Shown: positions 9,188-17,081 of the stretch, in pieces
Layout of the letters: each line of letters begins with the position of its first letter
How positions within the stretch are numbered: position 1 is the stretch's first letter
Assembly: GCA_031272185.1 (NCBI GenBank)
Contig: JAISUG010000037.1
Location: 1-42,026, forward strand
Direction: 5' to 3'
DNA: 42,026 nt
DNA from: Lachnospiraceae bacterium
Lineage (GTDB): Bacteria; Bacillota; Clostridia; Lachnospirales; Lachnospiraceae
The notes under the pieces: model-generated
Seen by the model: the letters and a program-made list of their open reading frames with translations, nothing else
Databases searched by the model: none
What the model was told of the DNA's origin: nothing
Made by a program: the position numbers and the translations under genes

Positions 9188-9345
9188 ACCGGCCGTGCGG
9201 TTCACCCCTCCCATGACCCTTCGGCCGATGCCCCAACCAAGGCGCATGTCATGCTTACCGGCCGCGCGGTTCACCCCTCCCATGACCCTTCGGCCGACGC
9301 CCCAACCAAGGCGCATGTCATGCTTACCGGCCACGCGGTTCACCC
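9188..9345 (-). repeat. 69-bp tandem repeat beginning at the stop codon of the LacI gene
   Basis: On the + strand units start at 9188, 9257 and 9326. Read on the minus strand, the array starts with GGGTGAACCGCG, whose TGA is the LacI stop (9342-9340). The same GGG TGA recurs at 9273-9271 and 9204-9202, 69 bp apart and so in the same frame. The two full units differ at only a few positions. Confidence 0.92.
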
Positions 9346-10911
9346 CAGCGCCTGCGTGGACTCCCCCGATCGCAGCTCCCCGGCGAACACCAGCTGTTTT
9401 TTGGGGGCCTGCCCGTCGATGAGGTCGAAAAGCAGTTTGGCAGTCTCCTTGGACATCTCCTCCACCGGCTGGCGGATGGTGGTGATGGACGGGTGGTAAT
9501 AGTATGCCATGTCGATGCCGTCGAACCCCGCCACGGACACGTCTTCCGGGATGCGTTTGCCGGCATCGTACAGGGCCTTGCAAGCGCCGATGGCCATGCT
9601 GTCGGACACGGCGAACACGGCGGTGAAGCGCTTCCCCGCATCCAATGCTTTTTTCATGGATGCGTACCCGCACTGTGGCGTGTAGGACTCGATGCCCTCG
9701 GGCATGTACTCCACGAGGCCCTCCGGAACGAGGCCTCCCGAAACGAGGTCTTCCGAAGCGGGGTCTCCCGGAACGAGACTTTCCGAAACGAAGCCTTCCG
9801 CAACACGCCCACCCGAAACGTGTCCACCCGAAACGTGTCCTTCCGAAGCGAGGCCTCCTGAAACGAGGCCTTTCGAAACGCGCCCGCCCGTGTGGTTTCC
9901 CACAGCCCCGTCCCCTGCGCCGTATTCCGCCATCGCTTTCAGGTACCCCATCAGCCGCAGTTTGCCGATGCTCTCGTCATCCGGCCTGGCGGCCAATATC
10001 AATATATCCCTGTGCCCCAGCTCCAGCAGGTACCTGGTCATCCTGTAGCTTTCCGTATAGTCGTCCACGGACACCGACGAAAATGCGGGTCCCGGGCCAT
10101 CGCCGGCGGGGCTCCCCCGGAAGCCGTCGGCGAGGGTTCCCGTGCCTTCGCCGGGGGATCGCACCTGCACACCCACGGCAGGCATCGCCCCACCGTCCGG
10201 CCCGACCGTGTCAAACCCCGGACCGGTCATACCGACCTCTCCCGTGCCCATGCCAAACCCCGGACCGGTCATCCCGGCCTCTCCCGCGCCCACGCCAAAC
10301 CCTGGCCCGGTCAGCCCGACCTCGCCCGCGCCCATGCCAAACCCCGACCCAGTCAGCCCGACCGCACCTGCACCCACGTCAAACCCCGGCACGGCTGCCA
10401 TCGCCCCACCGTCCGGCCCGACCGCACCTGCACCCACATCAAATCTCTGCCCGGTCAGCCCCACCACGCCCACGGTGCTCAGCACGAAAGGCACGGCCAG
10501 CTTGGCCAGCTTCTCCTGGTTATGGTAAAAATGCCCCCCCAAGAAGATGATGCCCTTGAGCTTCTTCTCCTTTATGAGTTCCAACGCCACGTCGATCTCA
10601 TCTTCCCGTTCGTCTACCCGGTGCAGTATGAAGGAATGTTTGCGGTAATGGATTTCTTCTTCTAATATCTGGATCATCTTAGAAAAAAATGGGTTGCTGA
10701 TGCCCTTTATCAGCACCGCCACTGTGTTTGAATCCGATCGTTTCAGGTTGCGCGCGCTGTTGTTGGGTATGAAGTTGTGCTCTTTCATGACCCGCATCAC
10801 CTTGTCACGGGTCTCTTTGTTGATGTCCGGGTGGTTGTTCATCGCCCGGGACACCGTGCTGACCCCCACCCCGCAGATCCTGGCTATGTCCTTGATTGTG
10901 ATAGATTCCAT
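9340..10911 (-). CDS. LacI-family transcriptional regulator with two large repetitive inserts
   Basis: DNA-binding sugar-responsive regulator, probably of the maltodextrin operon it ends. 523 aa against a usual 330. The N-terminal HTH (ITIKDIARICGVGVSTVSRAMN, residues about 4-25) and hinge are normal, followed by a periplasmic-binding-protein-like effector domain. Insert 1 (about 149-276, Gly/Ala/Val-rich, 14-aa repeats) falls between a core strand (PFVLSTVG) and SSVSVDDYTESYRMTRYLLE. Insert 2 (about 331-399, 5-aa repeats) falls before the segment leading to GYASMKKAL. Without them the chain is about 326 aa. GGAGCGGAAC precedes the ATG. It lies 282 bp downstream of the glucanotransferase on the same strand. 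Whether the expanded protein folds and works is unknown, but the frame is open throughout. Confidence 0.92.
   Translation of the reverse strand: MESITIKDIARICGVGVSTVSRAMNNHPDINKETRDKVMRVMKEHNFIPNNSARNLKRSDSNTVAVLIKGISNPFFSKMIQILEEEIHYRKHSFILHRVDEREDEIDVALELIKEKKLKGIIFLGGHFYHNQEKLAKLAVPFVLSTVGVVGLTGQRFDVGAGAVGPDGGAMAAVPGFDVGAGAVGLTGSGFGMGAGEVGLTGPGFGVGAGEAGMTGPGFGMGTGEVGMTGPGFDTVGPDGGAMPAVGVQVRSPGEGTGTLADGFRGSPAGDGPGPAFSSVSVDDYTESYRMTRYLLELGHRDILILAARPDDESIGKLRLMGYLKAMAEYGAGDGAVGNHTGGRVSKGLVSGGLASEGHVSGGHVSGGRVAEGFVSESLVPGDPASEDLVSGGLVPEGLVEYMPEGIESYTPQCGYASMKKALDAGKRFTAVFAVSDSMAIGACKALYDAGKRIPEDVSVAGFDGIDMAYYYHPSITTIRQPVEEMSKETAKLLFDLIDGQAPKKQLVFAGELRSGESTQALG
9729..9893 (-). repeat. 15-bp x11 minisatellite inside the LacI gene (insert 2)
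   Basis: Eleven 15-bp units from 9729, with + strand consensus CGAGGCCTTCCGAAA, encode five-residue repeats of the type (L/H)-V-S-G-G. Length is a multiple of three in every unit, so the frame is kept. Confidence 0.88.
10184..10470 (-). repeat. 42-bp minisatellite inside the LacI gene (insert 1)
   Basis: Four 42-bp units lie at 10221, 10263, 10305 and 10347 (to 10388), encoding the 14-aa repeat PGFGMGAGEVGLTG and variants. Flanking both sides are two copies of a segment encoding VGPDGGAMxAV, so a larger repeat is nested around the array. Confidence 0.88.
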
Positions 10912-10980
10912 GTTCCGCTCCGTTTCATGGCGCCGGCCACGCTACCTCCATTCGCCCCGTGCCCGCCTGACCGGATTTGC

Positions 10981-11074
10981 GTCAATCGATGCTTCATGCA
11001 CCGAACACACCATCCGCACCCCCACGCTAACCCGGCAGGGCTTTCGTCAAGCGATGGTTGATGTACCGAAAAAC
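10981..11074. repeat. Degenerate 65-bp-spaced direct repeat between the glucanotransferase and LacI genes
   Basis: GTCAATCGATGCTTCATGC at 10981 recurs as GTCAAGCGATGGTTGATG at 11046, each followed by ACCGAA. The 282-bp spacer 10912-11193 holds this pair and a CCCCGGGG-centred palindrome near 11120, and no gene. It could be an operator pair for the regulator gene or an old tandem copy. Confidence 0.45.
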
Positions 11075-11193
11075 AGGTATCGTCGTGCGCCACCTCACTC
11101 CGGGTGCAACTGCCATTGCCCCGGGGGGTTGTCTTTTGTTTGTGCAATGCAATCCTTGGTTTCGCCTGCCGGCCGGCTGCGCGCACGTAACGG

Positions 11194-12957
11194 TCACCCT
11201 GTGCGAAGCCGCCCATAGATCGTCGCCATGCGTTTGCACTTCTGTGTCAATGCGTCGGTGAAGTCGCCCCTGCCCATACGCCACTGCCAGTTCCTGCCCA
11301 GTGTGGATGGCTCGTTGATGCGCGCCTCGCTCCCCAGCCCCAAGTAGTCCTGCATGGGGATGATGCACCATGTGGCCACGCTGGCCAAGGCCATGCGGAT
11401 GAAGTCCCAATGGATCTCATCTGCGGGCGTACGGGCATTGCCCATGTACTCCTTGGAAAAATCCCGGTCCCCCACCGCCATCTTCTCATACCAGCCCCGG
11501 AGGGTGTCGTTGTCGTGGGTGCCGGTGTACACCACGCAGTTCGGGCCGTAGTTGTGGGGCAGGTAGTCGCTGGCCTCCCGTGAGTCAAATGCGAACTCCA
11601 GCACCTTCATGCCGGGGAACCCGGAATCTGCCAGCAGACGCAGCACCGTGTCCGTGAGGAACCCCAAGTCCTCCGCAATGATGGGCAGCGAGCCCAATGC
11701 ACCATCCCCGCCGCGCCGTTCGCTCCCGCAAAAACCATTCGAACCGTCCCCGCCCGCCCATCCGCCGCCGTCACCCCGGGCGTTCCCGAAATGCGCCGCC
11801 ATGGTGTGGAAGATGTCGATGCCAGGCCCCTTTTCCCAGTGCCCGTACTGCGCGGTCTTGTCGCCGTAGGGGATGGCATAATACTCGTCGAACCCCCTGA
11901 AATGGTCCACCCGGACCAGGTCGTAGACGGAGAAACAGTATGCCATGCGGCTGATCCACCAGGCAAACCCGGTGTTTTTGTGGTACCCCCAGTCATAGAG
12001 GGGGTTGCCCCACAGCTGCCCGGTGGCGGAAAACCCGTCCGGCGGGCAGCCCGCCACCGCCTTGGGGGTGAGGGACTGGTCAAACTGGAACATTTCGGGA
12101 TGGGACCACGCGTCCGCGCTGTCAAATGCCACGTAAATCGGGATGTCACCTATGATGCGAATGCCGTTATCATTTGCATATGCCTTGAGTTTACACCATT
12201 GCTCGTTGAATTTCAACTGCAAAAACCCATAAAAAAGCACATCCTCCGACCATTCCCTGCGGTAGCGCTCCAGGGCGTCGCCCCTGCGCAGCTTGATGTC
12301 CTCGTCCCACATGGACCAGGGCTTCCCGTCGAATGCGTCCTTGACGGCCATGAACAGGCAGTAGTCCTTGGTCTCCTGCCCCAGCTGGGTCTCGAAGGCG
12401 TGCCATGCGCCGTCATGGCCCAGTTCTTTGAGCCAGCGCGCATATGCCTTGCGCAGCAGCGGGAAGCGGTTGAAGTAGAGTTTCTCGTAGTTGATGCGCG
12501 CCGTGGGGGCTGTCGGGCCCGCCGGGCCCGGGGCTGTGCCAACGCCGGCCCCGGCCGAACCGGCGCCCACGGCGGTCAAAGCCGCGCCGGCCCCAGCCAA
12601 AGCCGCGCCGGCGCCGGCCGACGGGCCACCGGCCGCGGCGGCCCCCGGCGCACCTGCCAGGGCCCCGGCGGGGACATCCCCCTCACCGAAATCCACCTCG
12701 TCGCACTCTGCTTTGGTCAGGAGCCGTTCCTCCACCAGGGTTTCCAGGTCCACGTAAAACGGGTTCCCCGCAAATGCGGAAAACGCCTGGTAGGGCGAGT
12801 CCCCGTACCCCGTGGGCCCGAATGGCAATATCTGCCAATATGTCTGCCCCGCTTCTTTGAGCCGGTCCACGAAGGCATACGCCTCCCTGGAAAAAGCCCC
12901 GATGCCGTATGGGGACGGCAGGGAAAACACCGGCAGCAATATCCCACATTCCCGCAT
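11194..12957 (-). CDS. malQ: 4-alpha-glucanotransferase (amylomaltase, GH77)
   Basis: Transfers alpha-1,4-glucan chains between maltodextrins and releases glucose, cytosolic. 587 aa against about 500 for the family. GH77 marks are ILLPVFSLPSPYGIGAF at the N-terminus, PFGPTGYGDSPYQ, the nucleophile Asp351 in VRVDHFRG, the acid/base Glu429 in PIIAEDLG and Asp482 in TGTHDND. Two Ala/Gly-rich inserts account for the extra length: about 95-152 before INYEKLYFNRFPLL, and about 393-421 just before LPIIAEDLG. ATG 12957 follows GAGGGTATC. It lies downstream of the sugar permeases and upstream of the LacI gene, and works with the phosphorylase across the divergent promoter region. Confidence 0.95.
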   Translation of the reverse strand: MRECGILLPVFSLPSPYGIGAFSREAYAFVDRLKEAGQTYWQILPFGPTGYGDSPYQAFSAFAGNPFYVDLETLVEERLLTKAECDEVDFGEGDVPAGALAGAPGAAAAGGPSAGAGAALAGAGAALTAVGAGSAGAGVGTAPGPAGPTAPTARINYEKLYFNRFPLLRKAYARWLKELGHDGAWHAFETQLGQETKDYCLFMAVKDAFDGKPWSMWDEDIKLRRGDALERYRREWSEDVLFYGFLQLKFNEQWCKLKAYANDNGIRIIGDIPIYVAFDSADAWSHPEMFQFDQSLTPKAVAGCPPDGFSATGQLWGNPLYDWGYHKNTGFAWWISRMAYCFSVYDLVRVDHFRGFDEYYAIPYGDKTAQYGHWEKGPGIDIFHTMAAHFGNARGDGGGWAGGDGSNGFCGSERRGGDGALGSLPIIAEDLGFLTDTVLRLLADSGFPGMKVLEFAFDSREASDYLPHNYGPNCVVYTGTHDNDTLRGWYEKMAVGDRDFSKEYMGNARTPADEIHWDFIRMALASVATWCIIPMQDYLGLGSEARINEPSTLGRNWQWRMGRGDFTDALTQKCKRMATIYGRLRTG

Positions 12958-12965
12958 GATACCCT

Positions 12966-13140
12966 CTTTTCTTTACCCTTTCACCTCGCCTGCCACCACA
13001 CCCCTGCTGACGGTCGACGAACGGGAGGCGTGCCTTTTCTTTACCCTTTCACCGCGCCTGCCACCACACCCTTGCTGACGGACGGCGAACGAGAGGCGTG
13101 CCTTTTCTTTACCCCTTCACCGCGCCTGCCACCACACCCT
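12966..13140 (-). repeat. 68-bp tandem repeat copying the 3' end and stop codon of the permease gene
   Basis: Units start at 12966, 13034 and 13102 on the + strand. The 13102 unit is the real end of the permease gene (GVVAGAVKG then TAA at 13111-13109). Two more copies of this end, each with its TAA (13043-13041 and 12975-12973), follow downstream with a 30-bp spacer in each unit. The array reaches to 8 bp before the glucanotransferase start and supplies its ribosome binding region. Confidence 0.92.
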
Positions 13141-14113
13141 CGATGATGTACTTCTGGCAGAACAGGTAGAACACGATGATGGGGATGATGGCCAGCACCA
13201 GGCAGCCCATCATGGCGCCCATGTCCACCGACCCGTACCCCCCTTTGAGGTATTGGACGGAGATAGAGACAGTCTTGTATTTCTTCAGGTCCAGCACCAG
13301 GTAGGGCAGCAGGTAGTCATTCCAGATCCACATGGTCTGGAGGATGGACACGGTGATCATGGTGGGTTTCATGATGGGCATGACCACCTGGAAAAAGGTC
13401 TGTATGGGCGTGCAGCCGTCGATCATGGCCGCCTCCTCGATTTCCAGGGGGATGGACTTCACGAACCCCGCGAACATGAACACCGAGAGCCCCGCGCCGA
13501 ACCCCAGGTACACGATGATTATACCCCAAGGGTTGTTCAGGCGCAACACATTTGCGATTTTGGACAATGTGAACATGACCATCTGGAAGGGCACGATCAT
13601 GGAAAACAGGCACAGGGTGTAAAATGTCTTGGTGACCGCGTTCTTCACCCGGTTGATGTACCAGGCGCACATGGACGTGCAGAGGATGATCACCGCCACC
13701 GACCCGATGGTGATGAACAGCGTCCACCCGAAAGACTCGATCATGTTGGTCTTCTCGATGCCCCCGATGTAGTTGTCCAGCCCCACGAACGTCTTTTCGT
13801 CAGGCAGCCGGAAGGGGTACTTGCTGATATAGGCCTTCTTTTTGAATGAGTTGATGGCCACCAGCAGTATCGGGTAGATGTATGCGATGGAAATGATGCC
13901 GAAAATCACAGTCAGCGCGCCGAATTTCTTCTTCACCGGCGGCATCCCGGCGGCTTTGGGGGCGCCTGATTTTGCCGCGCCGGTTTTCGACTGGGCTCCA
14001 TGAGCCTTGGCTCCATGAGCCTCGGCTCCATGAGCCTCGGCGCTTGGCGCCACGCCTGCCCCGCCCTGGTTCCCCGCAGCGCCGGCCGCGCCGGTTTGGT
14101 TTGTCGCACTCAT
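13109..14113 (-). CDS. Sugar ABC transporter permease, MalG-like (maltodextrin type)
   Basis: Second transmembrane subunit of the maltodextrin importer, 334 aa. About six helices and the EAA motif (IPLEIEEAAMIDGCTPIQTFF, residues about 225-245) identify the MalG branch, as does the C-terminal VAGAVKG end. The N-terminus has about 60 extra residues rich in Ala, Gly and His, with AEAHG-type repeats, before the first helix (FGALTVIFGIISIAYIYPI). ATG 14113 overlaps the stop of the preceding permease by one base (TGATG). GTG 14116 is an alternative start with slightly better spacing from GGAGGTG. Its own 3' end is the seed of the 68-bp tandem array. Confidence 0.94.
   Translation of the reverse strand: MSATNQTGAAGAAGNQGGAGVAPSAEAHGAEAHGAKAHGAQSKTGAAKSGAPKAAGMPPVKKKFGALTVIFGIISIAYIYPILLVAINSFKKKAYISKYPFRLPDEKTFVGLDNYIGGIEKTNMIESFGWTLFITIGSVAVIILCTSMCAWYINRVKNAVTKTFYTLCLFSMIVPFQMVMFTLSKIANVLRLNNPWGIIIVYLGFGAGLSVFMFAGFVKSIPLEIEEAAMIDGCTPIQTFFQVVMPIMKPTMITVSILQTMWIWNDYLLPYLVLDLKKYKTVSISVQYLKGGYGSVDMGAMMGCLVLAIIPIIVFYLFCQKYIIEGVVAGAVKG
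13996..14040 (-). repeat. 15-bp x3 repeat in the permease N-terminal extension
   Basis: Units at 13996, 14011 and 14026 (+ strand CTCCATGAGCCTCGG) encode the pentapeptide AHGAE/AHGAK in tandem. Confidence 0.85.
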
Positions 14114-14955
14114 CACTGCTGCACCTCCTTCGAAGACGTGATTTTGGTCTGGATCAATGCGATGGCGGCCACCAGCAGGAAGAACACCACCGCCTTGGCC
14201 TGGCCCACCCCCTCATATCCGCTGCGGGAGTAGAATGTATTGAAGATGTTCAGCGCCAGCATCTCCGACATGTCGCTGGGCGCGCCGTTGGTCAATGCCA
14301 GGTTCTGGTCGAACATTTTGAATCCGTTGGTCAATGTGAGGAATGTGCAGATGGTCACCGACGGCATGATCATGGGTATGGTGACGTGGCGCAGGCACTG
14401 GGCGGATGTGGCCCCGTCGATCTTGGCCGCCTCCATCAGCTCCCCGGGCACGTTCTGTATGCCCGCGATGTAGATCACCATCATGTAGCCGATCTGCTGC
14501 CAGAGCAGCAGGATGACCAGCCCCCAGAACCCGTACACGGAAGAATATGTCAGCGTCCGCTCGAAATGCGCCAGGATGCCATTGAGGAGCAGCTGCCAGA
14601 TGTAGCCCAGGACGATGCCCCCGATGAGGTTGGGCATGAAAAACACCGTGCGGTACAGGTTCGCCCCCTGGATCTTCCTGGTGAGGGCCATGGCCACCGC
14701 GAACGCCAGCACGTTGATGAGGGCCACCGTCACCACCGTGAACAGCGCGGTGAACCACAGCGCATGGCCGAAGGTGGCATCCTCGAATATTTTTGCAAAA
14801 TTGGAAAGCCCGACGAAAGTCGCGTCGTTGATGGTGGTGAATTTGCAGAAGGACAGGTACACCCCCAGGATGAACGGCGCGATGAACCCGATGACAAACG
14901 CCAGCAGCGTCGGCAGCATGAACACCGGGAAATACCGCTTGATTGCTTTATCCAT
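14113..14955 (-). CDS. Sugar ABC transporter permease, MalF-like (maltodextrin type)
   Basis: First transmembrane subunit, 280 aa from ATG 14955. This start is chosen because AAGGGGGC lies 8 bases upstream on the minus strand; a TTG nine codons earlier has no ribosome binding site. About six helices, with the family EAA loop at VPGELMEAAKIDGATSAQC (residues about 178-196). It is translationally coupled to the MalG-like gene. It lies 121 bp after the binding-protein gene, with a strong hairpin between them. No ATPase gene is present in this operon. Confidence 0.94.
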   Translation of the reverse strand: MDKAIKRYFPVFMLPTLLAFVIGFIAPFILGVYLSFCKFTTINDATFVGLSNFAKIFEDATFGHALWFTALFTVVTVALINVLAFAVAMALTRKIQGANLYRTVFFMPNLIGGIVLGYIWQLLLNGILAHFERTLTYSSVYGFWGLVILLLWQQIGYMMVIYIAGIQNVPGELMEAAKIDGATSAQCLRHVTIPMIMPSVTICTFLTLTNGFKMFDQNLALTNGAPSDMSEMLALNIFNTFYSRSGYEGVGQAKAVVFFLLVAAIALIQTKITSSKEVQQ

Positions 14956-15027
14956 AGATGAAGCCCCCTTTTCTCGACGCAAGTGCAGATATCCGTATGT
15001 TGCCGCAGTGCCTGCCCCTATGGCAAG

Positions 15028-15071
15028 GGGGGCGCCTCCTCCCGGGTCTTGCCGGGCGGGGGCGCCCCCGC
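15028..15071 (-). terminator. GC-rich hairpin between the maltodextrin binding protein and permease genes
   Basis: GGGGGCGCC (15028-15036) pairs with GGCGCCCCC (15061-15069). The second arm is also part of a 16-bp perfect palindrome (15056-15071), so two alternative stems exist. No U tract follows. It probably protects or attenuates the mRNA, keeping binding protein above permease level. Confidence 0.75.
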
Positions 15072-15076
15072 GCTTT

Positions 15077-16492
15077 TTAGTTGTTCACGGCCGCATACTC
15101 CTTGGCCCAGCCGTCCACGAACGCGGTCTTCACCGCATCCCATGTGCCTGTGCCCTGGGCATACTCCAGGAGCGCATTGCCCACGCCGTTCTTCCATTCC
15201 TCGCTGGGCATGGTGGTGAAGTTCCATGTGACGGCCTTCTTGCCCGCCTTGGTGTACGCGTCGTTGGCCAGTACCAGGGGGTTCTGGGGCAGGTAGTCCG
15301 CGGTGAAGGTGGTGAACGGCGTCACGAAGCCCATCTCCTTGGCCAGGGCCTCCCGCCCGGTGTCGGAGGAGATGACCCAGTACAGGAAGTCCAGCGTCGC
15401 CTGGACGTCTTCAGGTTTCGCTTTCTTGTTCACGCACCAGAAGTTCTCGGACCCGGTGCAAAGCCCCTGGTTCTCCTCGCCCGCCACGCCGATGTAGATG
15501 GGCAGCATCCCCAGGTCCTCGTCCGCGACCTCGTTGCCCTTGATGTCATTGTACGCCCAAGTGCCGTTCTGGTAGAACACGCACTCGGCAAGGGCGAACT
15601 CGCTGGCGGCATCCTCGCCGGTCTTGCTGGAAATCATGGACGGCGGGCACACGGAGTCGGTGATGTACAGGTCGAAAATCTGCTTGTAGTTGTCCAGGTA
15701 CGTGCCCTTGATGGCCGGCGTGGAGGTGATGCCCTCCGCCTGGTACTCATAGTAAATGGGCAGGTTCGCCAGGTGGGTCTTGAAGCGCCAGTCCGAGGAG
15801 GAGTCCATGCCCGTGGAGCCAAATGCGCCCTCCACCCCCAGCTCGTCTTTGTTGGCCTGGATCTCGTCCGCCACGGTCTTGAGCGCGGCGAAGTTGTCCA
15901 GCTGGTCGATGGACTTGATACTGGCGGTCGGCAGGGCGAAGTATTCGTCTAGCAGCTTCTTGTTGTAGATGATGCCATAGGTCTCGATGACGTAGGCGAT
16001 GCCCGCCACCTCGGAGCCATTGTACAGCGCATACTCGTCGCCGGCCAACGCCTCATAGATCTTGGTCCCTTTCAGGTCATAGCAGTAGTCTTTCCAGTCC
16101 TGGAGCCCCACGGGCCCGTTCACCTGGAAAAGCGTGGGCGGGTCGCTCTTGGCGATCTCCGACTTGAGCGTCTGGGCGTATGTCCCGCTGGCAGCGGTGA
16201 TCACGTCCACCTGGACGCCCGTCTCCTGGGTGTATTTCTTCGCCAGCGCCACCCACTGGTCCGCCTGCTCCGGCTTGAAGTTCAGGTAAAATACCTTCCC
16301 CGCGCCGCCGGAGGTCGCCGCCTGTGCGCTTGCCGCAGTCGTTTCCCCTGCCGCAGGCGCTGCCGGGGCCCCTGCCGTGGTAGACGGCGCCGCCGTCGTG
16401 CCCGTGGACGCGCCGCCGCCGCAGGCCGCAAGCGCCGCGCACGCCATGGCGATCCCCAAACCCAGCGCCACCAACTGTTTCGTTTTCTTCAT
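15077..16492 (-). CDS. Sugar ABC transporter solute-binding lipoprotein (maltodextrin type)
   Basis: Receptor of the importer (SBP_bac_1 family), 471 aa. ATG 16492 is chosen because GGAGGAAATGGAGC precedes it on the minus strand; the frame is open further up without a signal. The lipoprotein signal has lipobox ALAAC (Cys near residue 24), followed by a Thr/Ala/Gly/Pro-rich tether of about 40 residues and a normal two-lobed binding domain. Assignment to maltodextrins rests on the 4-alpha-glucanotransferase and phosphorylase next to it, not on ligand residues. First gene of the operon, with promoter and operator-like repeats about 240-320 bp upstream. Confidence 0.92.
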   Translation of the reverse strand: MKKTKQLVALGLGIAMACAALAACGGGASTGTTAAPSTTAGAPAAPAAGETTAASAQAATSGGAGKVFYLNFKPEQADQWVALAKKYTQETGVQVDVITAASGTYAQTLKSEIAKSDPPTLFQVNGPVGLQDWKDYCYDLKGTKIYEALAGDEYALYNGSEVAGIAYVIETYGIIYNKKLLDEYFALPTASIKSIDQLDNFAALKTVADEIQANKDELGVEGAFGSTGMDSSSDWRFKTHLANLPIYYEYQAEGITSTPAIKGTYLDNYKQIFDLYITDSVCPPSMISSKTGEDAASEFALAECVFYQNGTWAYNDIKGNEVADEDLGMLPIYIGVAGEENQGLCTGSENFWCVNKKAKPEDVQATLDFLYWVISSDTGREALAKEMGFVTPFTTFTADYLPQNPLVLANDAYTKAGKKAVTWNFTTMPSEEWKNGVGNALLEYAQGTGTWDAVKTAFVDGWAKEYAAVNN

Positions 16493-16727
16493 GCTCCATT
16501 TCCTCCATTTCTGTTGCGCACAGGCATGGCCGGGCGCAATCGTCGCCTGCCTTCCGGGCAGACGCAATCCCTCTTCTCTTACAATCTTGTTTTCTTTCGT
16601 GTTTGGGGGAATATCTTTCGCATTCTTGGAAATATCATTCGTGCCGGGAAAACATTTCGACCCCTATCGACAGTCTCCGACACGGATCGCATGTATTTCG
16701 GAAACCCGTGCGAATCAGGTCGAAATA

Positions 16728-16767
16728 TGTCGGAAACGTTGTCGGGAACGGTATCGGGAACGTTTCC
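16728..16767 (-). promoter_or_regulatory. Array of 12-bp operator-like repeats (probable LacI-family sites)
   Basis: Three tandem 12-bp units, TGTCGGAAACGT (16728), TGTCGGGAACGG (16740) and TATCGGGAACGT (16752), end in GGGAACGTTTCC (16756-16767). That last site is a near-perfect dyad around a central CG, as is typical of LacI-family operators. The array begins about 17 bases downstream of the -10 box on the minus strand, a position suited to repression. The regulator encoded at 9340-10911 is the obvious candidate. Confidence 0.6.
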
Positions 16768-16783
16768 AATCTTGAACGATATT

Positions 16784-16812
16784 AGTGTAGCACTTTTGTC
16801 ATTATAGCGCAA
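16784..16812 (-). promoter_or_regulatory. Promoter of the maltodextrin operon
   Basis: Minus strand: -35 TTGCGC (16812-16807), 17-bp spacer, -10 TACACT (16789-16784) preceded by TGC (extended -10). The transcript would have a leader of roughly 285 bases to the ATG at 16492. Confidence 0.6.
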
Positions 16813-16960
16813 GCATTATTTTGGGAATTTCCATCTTTCGTATTATTGCATATTTTTTCCAGCGCATCAACAGCATGTTTTGTGCATATCGCACTCAAAC
16901 CGGCCAACCAAAATCGACATGCTTCGACACCGCCCCCCTTGGGCGTCGCCAAACGGCCAC

Positions 16961-16989
16961 TTGTTTTTTGGGCATGGAGCGTTTATAAT
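16961..16989 (+). promoter_or_regulatory. Promoter of the phosphorylase gene
   Basis: TTGTTT (16961-16966), 17-bp spacer, perfect TATAAT (16984-16989), about 90 bases before the start codon. It is back to back with the maltodextrin promoter, so the operator-like repeats in between could control both. Confidence 0.55.
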
Positions 16990-17081
16990 GTGCTGAAACA
17001 GGGGGGCGCTAAGTTCAGGCGCATAGCGATCCGCAGTATTGCATCCCATGTGCCATATATGCCACGAAAAGTGAGGCTACG

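Noticed and set aside
9117..9499. Plus-strand reading frames with 23-residue repeats across the LacI 3' region
   Set aside because: They arise because the 69-bp unit is a multiple of three, so every frame shows repeats; there is no start signal, and the LacI gene explains the minus strand.
9645..10550. Long plus-strand Pro/Arg-rich frames opposite the LacI inserts
   Set aside because: They mirror the GC-rich repeats of the LacI gene and lack a ribosome binding site and family similarity.
15081..15950. Plus-strand frames through the maltodextrin-binding protein gene
   Set aside because: They are antisense shadows; the minus strand has lipobox, family motifs and a ribosome binding site.
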